NCBI RefSeq assembly: GCF_014898815.1
Contig: NW_026515546.1
Coordinates: 1,350,501 to 1,414,500, forward strand
Origin: Panonychus citri
Taxonomy: Eukaryota > Arthropoda > Arachnida > Trombidiformes > Tetranychidae
Direction of reading: 5' to 3'
Length of the DNA stretch: 64,000 nucleotides
Of the stretch, positions 49,630 through 61,038 are shown piece after piece. Each line of letters starts with the position of its first letter. The stretch's first letter is position 1. The translations under genes were made by a program, and so were the position numbers. The notes under the pieces are model-generated. The model was not told the origin of the DNA. It saw only the letters and a list, made by a program, of their open reading frames with translations, and searched no databases.

Positions 49630-52600
49630 ATTAACTCGAAAGTACAATCATTAAATGGCAGAATTAAACTATCATCATCATCTCATGGAACCAGAACAGT
49701 TAATTTGATTAGCTTACCACCGCAGCTTTTAATCAATTGTTTAAATATTGAACATTAATTTTTGTTGAAAAAAAACTTCCACATATAAAAATTAATATGC
49801 TCAAAATTTACTCTGTAAATATTTACCAATATTTGTATCATAAGAAAAAGGAAATGGAAACGAGGTAAACACTATTAATATAACGGTAAATTTTGTCTTA
49901 AAAAATTACCTAATTAATGGCTTATAATTAATTAATCAACTACTCCTACAATTGACTGTAAGTTATTACCATTAAAGCTGAGCAAAAAGTTTAATCAATT
50001 TGAATGTTTAATTGAATTAAATGAAACCAAATCTACATAAAGATGAGCATAAGAAAAACTTATCAGATGAACAATGAACTTATATTAATTTATTTACATT
50101 TAAATCAAATGAAATTGATTAACCTTTTTTTTTATTGTATAAAGACTTGAGATTATTGATTAATTGAATCAATTGTAAAGCAATTAACAATTCACCAGAT
50201 GATGACATTGATTGATATGCGGGTTAATGATGATGATAATTAACATAAATGATGATCAGCTGAGAGGCAAAAATTTGAAATTGAGAAAACATTTTGTCAT
50301 GTTAACCATTTCTTGAGATGATAATACAAAATGACACATGGTGTTTCAATTTTCAGCTGATCATCATGATGATAATCATGATAAAATACAAGATGAAACT
50401 GAAATAGTGAAAAAAAAACTAAAACCGTAATGATAATGAAAAAAGTTGTTGACAGGATGAAATAAAATGATGATGATAAACATAAATTGTAAATCAATGA
50501 TAATGATTTTGATGATTACATTGATGATTAAATTATAATAATGATGGAGACTTAATCTGAGTGAAATAAATCAACAAGTAAATTTGTAAAAGTTAATCAT
50601 GATCAAGGCTAAAAAGTTAACCACACATTTTGATTCAGATTAATTTAGCTTCATGTTGTTGTTTATGATGATATTTTCCTGCATCATGTTAATTTATTTT
50701 CAGGTTAAATTTAATTCATTTTGATTAAACAACTCAAACAACAATTAACATAATCATCATCATTACAATTGAATCAAATTGATATTTTCACCTGCGCCTC
50801 AATTGGGAATGAATCAAATACAAGAAAAAATCAACAATGAAACTTTGATCAACTCTCATGATTTGTTTGATTTCTTATAATCAATATTGAAAAATATACA
50901 CATACACACACACAATGGTGATGATTTACTGATTGTTGTTGATTAACTTACTTTTTTTATATTTTATTTTCACTTTTTTTTAACAAACTCATGGTGATGA
51001 TGCAGATTATTAGGTTTATCATTTATTTATCATTATTTATGTTGAAAAGTTTCAACATGATGTGATTACTATATTATGAAAACAATCAAGTATCAACAAC
51101 TATTTTTAAAACCAGAAATCAGTTTCAGGAATTAGTAATCAGGATTGATTCCGTTGATTAGTCTGTGTGTTGAAAGATCAGCAGAAATCAACAACACGTT
51201 TCCCTGAATTTATCATAACTTTTTTTTCAAACATGTAATTTAAGATGATGAGGATGAAGATGAAGATGAAGGTGAGGATGAGGATGAGGATGGAGATGGA
51301 GATGAGGATGAGGATGATGACTAGTGAAAAATATCAGAGTGATTTCTGTGTGTTATTATTAATTTTTCATCGATCTTTAATCTTAATCATCTCACCTAAT
51401 GATCAGAATTAGCGATTGACAGATTATTATTATTATCGTAAACTCTTATTTAACTTAATTATTATTACATATCCGGGTTTAAATATCTGTGTTAAATGTT
51501 GTTAAAAACTCAACTGTTGTTGACAGTTTGATAAAAATTAATAAATTGTTAATCCTAATTGTGTTTTATTGATTGTTGTTGATTTAGTTTATCATTTCAA
51601 ATGTTAAGTGGTTTTAACTTTAACGATTTTTTTTTATTTCAACATTTTTATTTCTCATTTATTATTATTATTATCATTTGTTTGTTTCTCAATGATTAGA
51701 TTAAATCAGTTGATCTAAATTGTAATTAATTGATTGAGTTTCTTGTAATTTCACGTGGATTGATTTCAAGTATTTAATTAATTGGAACACCAAAGTAATT
51801 AACTTTTTGTTTGCTATCATTATTGATACAATTTATTGTGATTTATAAATTGTTATCTGTGTTAATTTTATGGTTTACAAATTGTTGTCTCTCAATTAAC
51901 TGATAAAAGTTTTGCTAATTATAATTAGTATTATTTATATACAAATATTAAATCAGTTTCACCTTAATTGTGGTTTATTTGATTATCAATAATAATATAT
52001 TTCTGCGTAAATGTTTACACAATAATTAAATTAAATTGATTAGATTATTGGTTTTATCTAATTTTGTATTTTCAAGTTTTACTATCATTGGTTAATTGTA
52101 ATGATTAAGTGTTGACACTAGATATTAAATTAACTGATGAAAACCTTGGTGGAAACTTATAATTGTTGTATCATTAACATTAACCAATTAACATTTTAAT
52201 TGTAACAATTATAACCATTTGTTATTGATTTAATTGAAACTGATTCATGTGAGGTAACAAAAAGGTAAATGTAATTAAAATTAATTGATTGAAAACTAAT
52301 TTAACTGATCACAGAACTTAAAGTTTCATTTGATTTTTGAAAAATCAGACTAATTAAATCAATGGAAGGACAAATTAATTGTTATGATGTTTTGATTTAT
52401 GATTAAGTTTTAAATGTAACAGCTGATTGGAAGCATATTGATGAATGTTAATTGTAAACAATTTTCTCATCGCAATTGATTCATATTAATTCATTTAATT
52501 ATTTCATTTTGTATTCGCTTGTTAATAATAATTAGTAATCATAAAAAATTGATTGATCATTTTCTGTCATCACCGTCAATCGATTTGCTGATCAACTGTG

Positions 52601-53203
52601 GTAACTCAATGTGGGTGGTAATTGTTTCCCCACAACAATCAATCAATTGATTAATTGTTGTGTTTTTCAATTGTTCTGTTTGATTATTTGATGACTTTAC
52701 AGTTAAACAATTGTGATTGTAAACTGGAAAAGCATAATAACCCAATTAGAATCAACTGGTTTGACCAATTTATTGGATCAATCAACTATTCATAGTATTT
52801 AATTTGATTAATTTTTCTTTACTAATTATTTATGCTCATTAAATAATCGTAAAGTTAAACAATTAACTCATCAATTGAATTGATTTAGTTTTTTTTTCGC
52901 TTCATTGATCAGCTTTCAAATTACTCGAATCTCAATTTTCAACATCACATAAATTTTCAAGGTTTAACTAATTGGCTAATTGATTCTGTCTCGTCTTGAT
53001 TGTTACAATCGAGGAAAAAGTTACAAAAAGAACTGAATTGAACTGATTGTCACGAGAATCTAGTTAATTTAGTTTTGAAATGTTTTGGTCTATAAGTATG
53101 AGGTTCCGGATAATGGATAAAAGCTTTAATCTTAATCGAAAAAGTTAACATAAATCTGGATAAATATCAAGGTTAAATTAGATTTTTAATCATCTGATTG
53201 TGA
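49630..53203. other. Intergenic region between convergent genes
   Basis: 3.6 kb between the 3' ends of the CAAP1 homologue (plus) and EPRS (minus). AT-rich, no coding region supported. Holds a GATGAG/GATGAA hexamer-like repeat at about 51245-51320. Both 3' UTRs must lie here. Confidence 0.65.
51245..51320. repeat. GATGAG/GATGAA minisatellite-like repeat
   Basis: Degenerate tandem array of GATGAG, GATGAA and GGAGAT units, about 75 bp. Confidence 0.8.
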
Positions 53204-56200
53204 TTAATATGATCTTCCAAAAAGAGTGTAAAATTGTGGTTTCCCTTTACAATGAGGATTAATGCATTTCATTGAGACATCAATTTCCTTGGGCTGATCG
53301 AAAGGTATACAAAGTGATTTAGCTCCCATTAAAGGTCCACTAGAATCACTTTGATCAACTTTAGAGCTGTTCTTTTTAATTGTTTCCTCGCAAACTGGTT
53401 CACCGCAAAATGGAGCAATCAACAAACACTTTTCGTCTAATTTACTGAGAAAAGATTCCCATTCAGTTACCACGGCTAAATGATCATCTCGATTCTTCTT
53501 GGCTGCTTCGAACAGATTTGTGTGCATATCATTTAGCAATTTACTAATCTCTTTAGTAGCATTGTCTAAATTGAAAGTAACTTTATCACCAGTATCTCGA
53601 CGAGCGACAACAAACTGTTTCTTGACCAAGTCTTTGGGACCTAATTCAATTCTAATTGGAACTCCTTTCAATTCCCAATGATTGAATTTCCATCCAGGCG
53701 AATAATGTTCGTTAAGGTCACATTTTGATCTAATTTTGGCTGAAACAAGCGACGAGTTTAATTTATTACATTCGTCCATCAATTTACTTTTATCTTCTTC
53801 GCTTGTTGTCGCTGTGATTCCACAAGGCACAATTACTACTTGATATGGAGCAATATTAGGAGGTAAGACGAGCCCTTTGTCATCCGAATGAACCATAATC
53901 ATCACTCCGATTGATCGAGTTGTAAGGCCCCATGAATTCTGATAAGCGTATCGCTTTTTACCGGCTTCATTTGGATCTTCGAATATAATGTCGAACATTT
54001 TACTGAAATTCTGACCCAAATGATGAGAAGTTGCTGCTTGGATTCCTCGACCATTAGATCCAATGTATCCTTCGATAGTTGTAGTGAAATCGCCACCAGC
54101 AAACTTTTCCTTTTCTGTTTTCTTTCCCTTAATCACCGGAACTGCGAGAAGATGTTCATATACTGCTGTATATAAATCGAGAACTTGATGAACTTCCTTA
54201 ACTGCGTCTTCTTTTTCAGCATGAGCTGTGTGACCTTCTTGCCATAAGAATTCACGAGTTCGTAAGAAAGGAGTTGGATTCTTGAATTCCCATCGAACTA
54301 CATTACACCATTGGTTCACTTTGATTGGTAAACTACGATGAGATTGACACCATTTGGCAAACGAGGGATACATGACAGTTTCTGATGTTGGACGGATGGC
54401 AATTGGTTCGGCTAACTCGGATTGTCCTGATTTGGTTACCCAGGCCACTTCAGGGGCAAAATCCTCAATATGAGTTTTCTCCTTTTCCAAAGCCGATTGA
54501 GAGACAAACATTGGAAAGTAAACATTTTCCACTCCAAGAGATTTGATTCCATCGTCTAAATATTTCTGAATCATTTCCCAAATCGCAAATGCCCAAGGAC
54601 GTAAAATGTAACATCCACTGACATCATAATATTCAATCATTTCTGATTTAGTAATTACTTCAGTGTACCAATCGGCCAGATTTTCATTCTTTCCAACTTC
54701 GATTCCAAGTCGAGTTTGTTTCTTGGATCCACCAACATTTGATTTATCTTCCGTTTTGACAGTTTCTTTCTTAGGTGCACACTTTTTATTTTCTTTTAAA
54801 GTCTTTTGTTTACTTTCACTTTTAGCCGTTTCTTTCTTTACTGGTGCCGGTGTTGGTTTTGGCTCTGTAACTGGTACCCAATCATTTCCAGTTACTGTTT
54901 TATATTTCGCTTTTAGTTCGAGTAAACTTTTAACTTTGTCTTGGATAATTTGTTTATCTGCTTTTTCGGCCTTCAATTGTCTAATCGTATCACCAACTTT
55001 CTTGATTTCATCATTCAATTTATCAGCTTCACTTGATGGCACATTTGATGTAGTAACTTTTGGTGTTGGAGCTGCTGGAGCCGATGGTGGAGCTGATGAT
55101 GGAGTCCATTCATTTCCAGTCAAGTTTTTATATTTTGATTTCAAATCTAATAATATGTTAACATTGTCTTGAATAACTTGTTTATCGGCTTTTGATGATT
55201 TTAATTGTCTGATTTTATCACCGATCTCTTTGATTCCTTGTAATAGACTTGATTCATCATTTGGAGCGGAAGAAGAAACCGGTTGAGGTGTTGAAGGAAC
55301 AGTCGGTGTTGTGGTTGTTGTCGTCGTAGTGTTTGGAGTCCATTCACTTCCAGTCACTTCTTTGAATTTACTTTTTAAAGCGAGTAAACTTTTAACTTTA
55401 TCTTGGATAATTTGTTTATCTGCTTTGTCTGCTTTTAATTGTCTAATCGAATCACCGACTTGTTTGATTTCTTCATTTAATTTATCTGCTTCATTAGCTG
55501 AAGACGTTGGAGCAACTTGGTTAGCTGGTTGAGGGACCCATTCAGTTCCAGTTAATTGTTTGTATCTCGTCTTGAGATCCAACAGAATTTGAACATTTTC
55601 CTGGATAACCTTTTTATCCGCTTTCTCACTTTTCAATTGTCTTATATTATCCCCGACAGTTTTAATTCCTTGATTAACTTTACTGATATCATTTTCTTTG
55701 TCATTACTATCACCACTTACAACGGTTGGATTTGATTTGACCATTGGTTTCGATTCAGATTTCGGTTCAGATTTTGGTGGTGGAGGAGAAACATAATCTT
55801 TGCCAGTGATTGATTTGAATCTCTCTTTCATCAAGAGTAGAATTTTCAGATTTTCCTGGATAATCTTTGTATCTGCATTCGAAGATTTGAGTAGACGGAT
55901 ATTCTCGCCAATCACTTTAAGCGCTTGAACGACACAACCGAGTTCACTTGATGGATCAATTTCATCGTAGTTCATATGAGGCTTTTCCGCTTCTTTTTTG
56001 GCACTTTCACCTTTTTTGCTCTTTCCTTTTGGAACATCCTGAGCTAATTTAACACTTTCTTCACGGATCTTCTTCTTCCATTCTTGAATTTCCAATGGGT
56101 AAATATTAAGATCGGTGGTTCCATCGGGAATCGAGATTAAATGAGCAGGTTTCGCTTTACCAATGTGAGGAATCGTCTTCTCATCATATTCACTATCAAC

Positions 56201-57694
56201 GATGAAATATCCTCGTTTTAAGAATTGGAATATTTTTCCTTTCTTTTGCTCGGATAAAAATGTATCAGAAACTAGGAAATCAACAATTCTGACATTATCT
56301 TTGTTGATAAAATCTTTGAAATCATCATCTTTTCCCAAACATGATTTGATCAAAAGATGTTCATAGTAAATAAACTTTGCTTTCACTGAAGTTTCTCCTT
56401 TAAGCCAAGCGATTTTCAATGTTTTCTTGAAATCTTTGTCTCCCAATGCTAATTTACCATCGATGGAAATGACTTTTCCTTCACCACTTTTAGTAATTTT
56501 GGAAACAATTATGTTACCCCAACCCATCAGCGTTACTTTATCACCTTCTTTCATTTGTTGACCATCAATTTGTTCAATGAGTATCTTTGGTCCAACTGAG
56601 ACTTTGAGTGTTGGTAAATCAGTTCTCTTAGGATGAGCCGGCATTTCAATTGTTCCATCGACACAATCTAAATTCAATGTGACACAATCTTTTTCTTCAA
56701 TGGCCATTAGACGAATACAAGTAGCATCGAGAATCTTTCGATTGAAACTCCAAATCTTATCCCAGTCCATAAACACAACTGATCGAGAAGATCCTTGGGC
56801 GATGATGAATTGTTTCAATCCTTCAACAGTTAATCCATGACGAAGGATACCTCGAACTGTTGGCATTCGAGGATCATCCCAACCATCAACGATTCCTTGA
56901 TCCACAAACCAAGTTAACTTTCTCTTGGATAAAACAGTATTCATCATATTTAGACGCGCATATGAGACAATATAAACTTCTCTTAGTCCCATCGCTTTAA
57001 TGAACCAAGCAAATTGTTCATCTCGATCCTCATATTCAGTTGTTCGTAGTGCATGAGTCACACCTTCTAAACTGTCCACAATTGGACAAGCGAAATCATA
57101 AGTAGGATAAACTTTGTATTTGTCACCGGTCTTGGGATGAGCCATTTCTTTGCACCGATAGATTGTTGGATCTCTCATACAACCGTTGTTGGAATTCATG
57201 TCAATCTTTGCTCGGACACAACACTTTTTACCAATTTCACTTCCTTTCTTCATCTCGTTCCACAGGTTTAGATTAACATCTACACTGTTGTTACGATTCT
57301 TTGACTCGGTTCTTGTCTCTCTCTCACTTTTCATCACATCAGCCGGTGTGTCATCCACGAAAGCCAATCCTCTCTTGATTAGATCCTCACACTTAACCAT
57401 CATCACCTCAAAATGATCCGAGGTATGGGAACGGATGTCAGGCTGAATTTCCAACAGTTGAACATCTTCCCTGATCACTTGCTCGAAATCCTCTTTCTCT
57501 TTCTCAGGATTTGTGTCGTCAAATCGGAAAACCAATTTACCTTTATTAGCCAATTGGTAACGTTGATTAAGAAGAGCAGCTTTTGCATGACCGATGTGAA
57601 GATAACCACTCGCTTCAGGAGGAAATCTAACAACAATTTCATCCACATTTCCTGGTAAATCAGTATATTTACCTTCGTCTTTATTATCTGACAT
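53204..57694 (-). CDS. EPRS: Bifunctional glutamate/proline-tRNA ligase
   Basis: Single-exon, 1,496 residues from ATG 57694; the frame extends upstream only through non-ATG codons. It charges tRNA-Glu and tRNA-Pro in the cytoplasm and in other animals is a core part of the multi-synthetase complex. GluRS: HIGH at 33-36 and LSKRKL near 252-257. Five WHEP (helix-turn-helix tRNA-binding) domains occupy about 580-938. ProRS runs from about 996, with class II motif 2 RTREFLWQEGH and motif 3 GLTTRSIGVMIM, and a C-terminal four-Cys zinc site (APFCGEPVC and INPHC). Fly and human proteins have an extra N-terminal GST-like domain of about 170-200 residues that is absent here. A GGTAG before the ATG could be a splice acceptor, so an upstream exon is not excluded. 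Confidence 0.95.
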   Translation of the reverse strand: MSDNKDEGKYTDLPGNVDEIVVRFPPEASGYLHIGHAKAALLNQRYQLANKGKLVFRFDDTNPEKEKEDFEQVIREDVQLLEIQPDIRSHTSDHFEVMMVKCEDLIKRGLAFVDDTPADVMKSERETRTESKNRNNSVDVNLNLWNEMKKGSEIGKKCCVRAKIDMNSNNGCMRDPTIYRCKEMAHPKTGDKYKVYPTYDFACPIVDSLEGVTHALRTTEYEDRDEQFAWFIKAMGLREVYIVSYARLNMMNTVLSKRKLTWFVDQGIVDGWDDPRMPTVRGILRHGLTVEGLKQFIIAQGSSRSVVFMDWDKIWSFNRKILDATCIRLMAIEEKDCVTLNLDCVDGTIEMPAHPKRTDLPTLKVSVGPKILIEQIDGQQMKEGDKVTLMGWGNIIVSKITKSGEGKVISIDGKLALGDKDFKKTLKIAWLKGETSVKAKFIYYEHLLIKSCLGKDDDFKDFINKDNVRIVDFLVSDTFLSEQKKGKIFQFLKRGYFIVDSEYDEKTIPHIGKAKPAHLISIPDGTTDLNIYPLEIQEWKKKIREESVKLAQDVPKGKSKKGESAKKEAEKPHMNYDEIDPSSELGCVVQALKVIGENIRLLKSSNADTKIIQENLKILLLMKERFKSITGKDYVSPPPPKSEPKSESKPMVKSNPTVVSGDSNDKENDISKVNQGIKTVGDNIRQLKSEKADKKVIQENVQILLDLKTRYKQLTGTEWVPQPANQVAPTSSANEADKLNEEIKQVGDSIRQLKADKADKQIIQDKVKSLLALKSKFKEVTGSEWTPNTTTTTTTTPTVPSTPQPVSSSAPNDESSLLQGIKEIGDKIRQLKSSKADKQVIQDNVNILLDLKSKYKNLTGNEWTPSSAPPSAPAAPTPKVTTSNVPSSEADKLNDEIKKVGDTIRQLKAEKADKQIIQDKVKSLLELKAKYKTVTGNDWVPVTEPKPTPAPVKKETAKSESKQKTLKENKKCAPKKETVKTEDKSNVGGSKKQTRLGIEVGKNENLADWYTEVITKSEMIEYYDVSGCYILRPWAFAIWEMIQKYLDDGIKSLGVENVYFPMFVSQSALEKEKTHIEDFAPEVAWVTKSGQSELAEPIAIRPTSETVMYPSFAKWCQSHRSLPIKVNQWCNVVRWEFKNPTPFLRTREFLWQEGHTAHAEKEDAVKEVHQVLDLYTAVYEHLLAVPVIKGKKTEKEKFAGGDFTTTIEGYIGSNGRGIQAATSHHLGQNFSKMFDIIFEDPNEAGKKRYAYQNSWGLTTRSIGVMIMVHSDDKGLVLPPNIAPYQVVIVPCGITATTSEEDKSKLMDECNKLNSSLVSAKIRSKCDLNEHYSPGWKFNHWELKGVPIRIELGPKDLVKKQFVVARRDTGDKVTFNLDNATKEISKLLNDMHTNLFEAAKKNRDDHLAVVTEWESFLSKLDEKCLLIAPFCGEPVCEETIKKNSSKVDQSDSSGPLMGAKSLCIPFDQPKEIDVSMKCINPHCKGKPQFYTLFGRSY

Positions 57695-58357
57695 GATGTG
57701 ATCTACCAAATTAAAGACAAATACAATTCAAAAACAAACTCTAACAAATCACAATTTAAAAAATACAACTTGACACGTGGATAAAGAGCTATAATCAAAG
57801 AGTGGAGAGAAAGAGACAACACATAACAGAAAAACTATTCTTATTGGCGCCATCTGGCTAATGCTTCATACATTATTTCTCAGGAGTCTTTAGGGGATAA
57901 AGTTTAACTTTTTCGCACCTGATAATTTTAAATTTCGTTAATATTACCTGCGAATTAAAAACCTAATTTTGTGTTATTATTGTACATCTTATTACACGGA
58001 CTAAGTTGATTCCAAAATTATGATATTTCAACAGTTACTTTAGTTGTATTTGTTATTCTTAAAACTGAATTCATTGCGTTGTAATAACTTGGTAAGTTTC
58101 TGTAGTAACTTTACTCCACTTTAAAAGATCAAAATTATAATATTATTTTCTACTTTCCTCCTTTTCTCTTTTTTTCATGACAAATCTAATGAGTAAATCA
58201 ACTTTGGAACTTATCTTCACGGACGACTCAACCCTTGACCATACACCTAAATGCCATACATAACACCTCAATATTCAAAGATGCAAAGCTTGATCACTAA
58301 CCAATTTCTTTCCATGTAATCAAAGGAAACTAATGAATAAAATGTAATTTTTTTGTA
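57695..58357. other. EPRS upstream region
   Basis: AT-rich, no coding region supported. The EPRS promoter and 5' UTR should be here. No sequence that would encode the missing GST-like domain was recognised. Confidence 0.55.
57846..57855 (-). promoter_or_regulatory. CTCF-like motif upstream of EPRS
   Basis: GGCGCCATCT about 150 bp upstream of the EPRS start codon, the same motif type as at 15531 and 15896. Its position suggests a promoter-proximal element of EPRS. Confidence 0.35.
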
Positions 58358-58483
58358 AATCGACCGAATAGTTCGATTGACTGTAATGACGAGTGACTGT
58401 AATGTTTGAAGCATTCACCAGGGGTTGTTAATAAAGTTAGGATTACCTGAAGGTCCTAACGTGCACTGAACACAACGTTCAGT
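58358..58483. repeat. Cluster of three short hairpins with a direct repeat
   Basis: AATCGA/TCGATT at 58358-58378; GTTAGG/CCTAAC with inner ACC/GGT and a TGAA loop at 58436-58460; ACTGAAC/GTTCAGT at 58465-58483. Between them TGACTGTAATG occurs twice (58378-58388 and 58394-58404). From here rightward the microsatellite texture fades, so this may be near the left end of the second mobile element. Confidence 0.4.
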
Positions 58484-60754
58484 TTAGAAGGTTTTGTTTT
58501 GTTTAATTTCATTTGAGTTTTAATTTTATATTTGATTAACGTACACGAATAACGAAAATAAAAGTACAATTTAAATAAATAAAGGGTAATTTATTTTTAT
58601 TTATTTTACAATATCATTTTCCAAGTCGAAAGTTTATTGACTGAGTTTTCCAATCTAATCAATTTATTTTCAATGATAAGATTATCATCGTTTGATGATT
58701 GTGATGATGAACACACATTTTTTGAACTCTCGTTCAAAAGGACGAAGTTCATTCAGTTTTCGAAGGCTCGAAGGTCACCAAGCTTCGGTTCTCCTCACAA
58801 TAATTTTCATCGAAAGATGAACAATATCGTCAATGACGATTGATGGTGATGGGGAAATCGGTTTGACAATTATCCCCGGAGTTGGACATTTAGGAGGATC
58901 GTGAGCTTGAGGAAGAACTTGAGGAGGAACTTGAGGAACGGAAACTTGAGGAAAGGACACATCTTCAAGATTTAATGAGAAGAAAAGAAATTGACTTACA
59001 ATCGACAGTGAAGACATTATTGCTATGATTTAGCTCAAACTTTTAGAACTTTAAGATGAAAATTGATCAGCTCTGATGTAATGATTGAATCTTAGAACTT
59101 ACATCTGATTGTTCGAAGCTCAAAAATTGGAAACTAACTGTGAATATTGGTTTGAGAAAATCGTAAGAATGATTCAAAAAAATGTTTTGAACTAACTTGA
59201 TAGAGAAAATCGACATTTTTAAATTTAAATCAACATTTTAAGGATATATATTAGCATAAAATGTTAATCAATGTGGAGATGATAATGATTAAACACTAAA
59301 TTTATTCTTAGAAACAAATAGATTTTAAGTTTTGGATAAGTTTAAATATTCTATGCTTTTAACAAAATACAGCTTTGTAAAGATAATTTTACTTATTTAA
59401 AACAAATCGAAGAGGATAAGAAAGAGCAAGAGAAAGAAAAGAGAAAGACAAAGAGAAGAGAATTATAATCCAAAGGTATATCAACACAACATTTCTCAAC
59501 CATTCTCGATAACTGCACCTAAAAACCTCTTGGACAAAGGTATCCTTCAACATAAGTAAAATGGTATATTTTCACTTTAACCAATACATATTTTACTCTT
59601 TTGGTGGAATATGTTGACGTTAGATCATGAGAACATAAAAAACTTCAGAATTCAGAATCTGATTCAGAATTTCTCATGAATGTTCAAATTTTGTTCAAAC
59701 TATTTTTCCGTTTTGTATGATTTTTGGCTTTTGACACCTTAACCTCTCATAGACTCCTTGTAGCTTGAGCGTAGTCTTGACCTAAAATTTCGACGAATCT
59801 CATTCAAGAATGTAGATTATTTATGTTGTAAATATACAATTACCAATCGAGCAAACGAAAGTCCAACGTAGTTTTGTAAATCTGTTTTTGACTATTGTTG
59901 ATTGTTAATCTTGACATTTTCATCTATAGAAATGATTTAAATTGGTTTTACGCTTATAATTAATTGTATGGTTAAATTTTGCACATGATCTTTATGGTTC
60001 GGTTTACGATCTTGAAGAGCAGATGGTGAACTTTTTCGGATGGATATAATGGAAATAATAGATAATTATTGTATTCAAGCGTTAACAGCGCATCTATATT
60101 GTGTTAATTGTATTGTAAATCGTTGTTTCGATTTAATACATATAACGAAATCTATTATTCAGTAAACGTATTAATCTGATCGCAAGTTTGTCAAGCCTCC
60201 AAGATGAAGTTTATAGACAACCTAGTGACACCTATCGACGTAGGTAATAGCTGACGTAATGTAAATAAAAATCGTAAACTTTGCTGCAGGTTTAAATATA
60301 CTATACCTATTATTTATGCTTTTGAAGTATATTCAATGGTTTTTTAAGATCAAGAATTGTTTCATGTGTTCATAATGTTCATAATTTTACCAGAATGATT
60401 GCCATAAATGAAGAAAATGTAGTTAATGGTTACAAGATGAATTTAATTGATTAAAATATGGTATAATTATAGTGATAGATACTTGTATGATTATTTAGTT
60501 AAAACTGAAAAGCATTACATCATCGAATTGATGAATAAGTGATGAGTAAGAAAGAAAATGATTAAATGAAAACCTTGACTGGAAAATTGAAGTACGCAAT
60601 AAGTCCAGTATAAATTCAACACATTTTACGGAGATCAGCTTTAGATTAGCTTTGTATTTTGGAAGAAGTTCGGTATAGTTGTGAAGAGAAACACTTTAAT
60701 TAAAGTATATTTATTAATAATAAAGTTGTAACTTTACCTATGTCTCCATGAAGA
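58484..60754. other. Unassigned region, possibly 3' part of second element
   Basis: No convincing gene. A small minus-strand frame at 58775-59017 encodes a peptide with PQV repeats derived from the minisatellite inside it. Weak hairpins lie at 60117-60134 (AAATCG/CGATTT) and 60230-60245 (ACCTA/TAGGT). Composition resembles the element to the right more than the repeat-rich DNA to the left. Confidence 0.4.
58906..58956. repeat. CTTGAGGA minisatellite
   Basis: Four tandem units of 12, 12, 15 and 12 bp, each starting CTTGAGGA. Confidence 0.8.
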
Positions 60755-60945
60755 AATGGCCGAAAATCGGCCATTATATTGGTGATTAGGAGATTTTCTT
60801 CCCTCATCTTCATCTTCTTTTAAAATTAACAATAAGATAACCAGGTACCACGTGAGAGGTGGTACCTGGTTGAACAAAGAAACTGGTCTTGTAACCAGTT
60901 TGTTACAGTTCTTCAACATAGAAAGAATCAACGTCCTCGTTGATT
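60755..60945. repeat. Four perfect hairpins in tandem
   Basis: Stems without mismatches: AATGGCCGA/TCGGCCATT, loop of 3 (60755-60775); AACCAGGTACCAC/GTGGTACCTGGTT, loop of 7 (60839-60871); AAACTGGT/ACCAGTTT, loop of 6 (60880-60901); AATCAACG/CGTTGATT, loop of 4 (60926-60945). They lie just downstream of the exonuclease ORF on its coding strand, so would be 3' UTR structures of that transcript, perhaps for RNA stability, packaging or 3'-end formation. Confidence 0.75.
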
Positions 60946-61038
60946 TACAATTATTAAGAAATTAATTAATATAAAATTGCCAGCACGGACATTATTTACA
61001 AGGTATAAAATTTATAAGATACATTTAAAAAGTATATT

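Noticed and set aside
54663..55532. Plus-strand ORFs across the WHEP region
   Set aside because: Antisense shadows of the repeated WHEP domains of EPRS.
58775..59017. Possible small secreted PQV-repeat protein (minus)
   Set aside because: The repeat part is the CTTGAGGA minisatellite read in one frame; the N terminus is only weakly signal-peptide-like and there is no gene context.
60734..60931. Minus-strand ORF of 65 codons
   Set aside because: It runs through two of the perfect hairpins; the RNA-structure explanation is stronger than a coding one.
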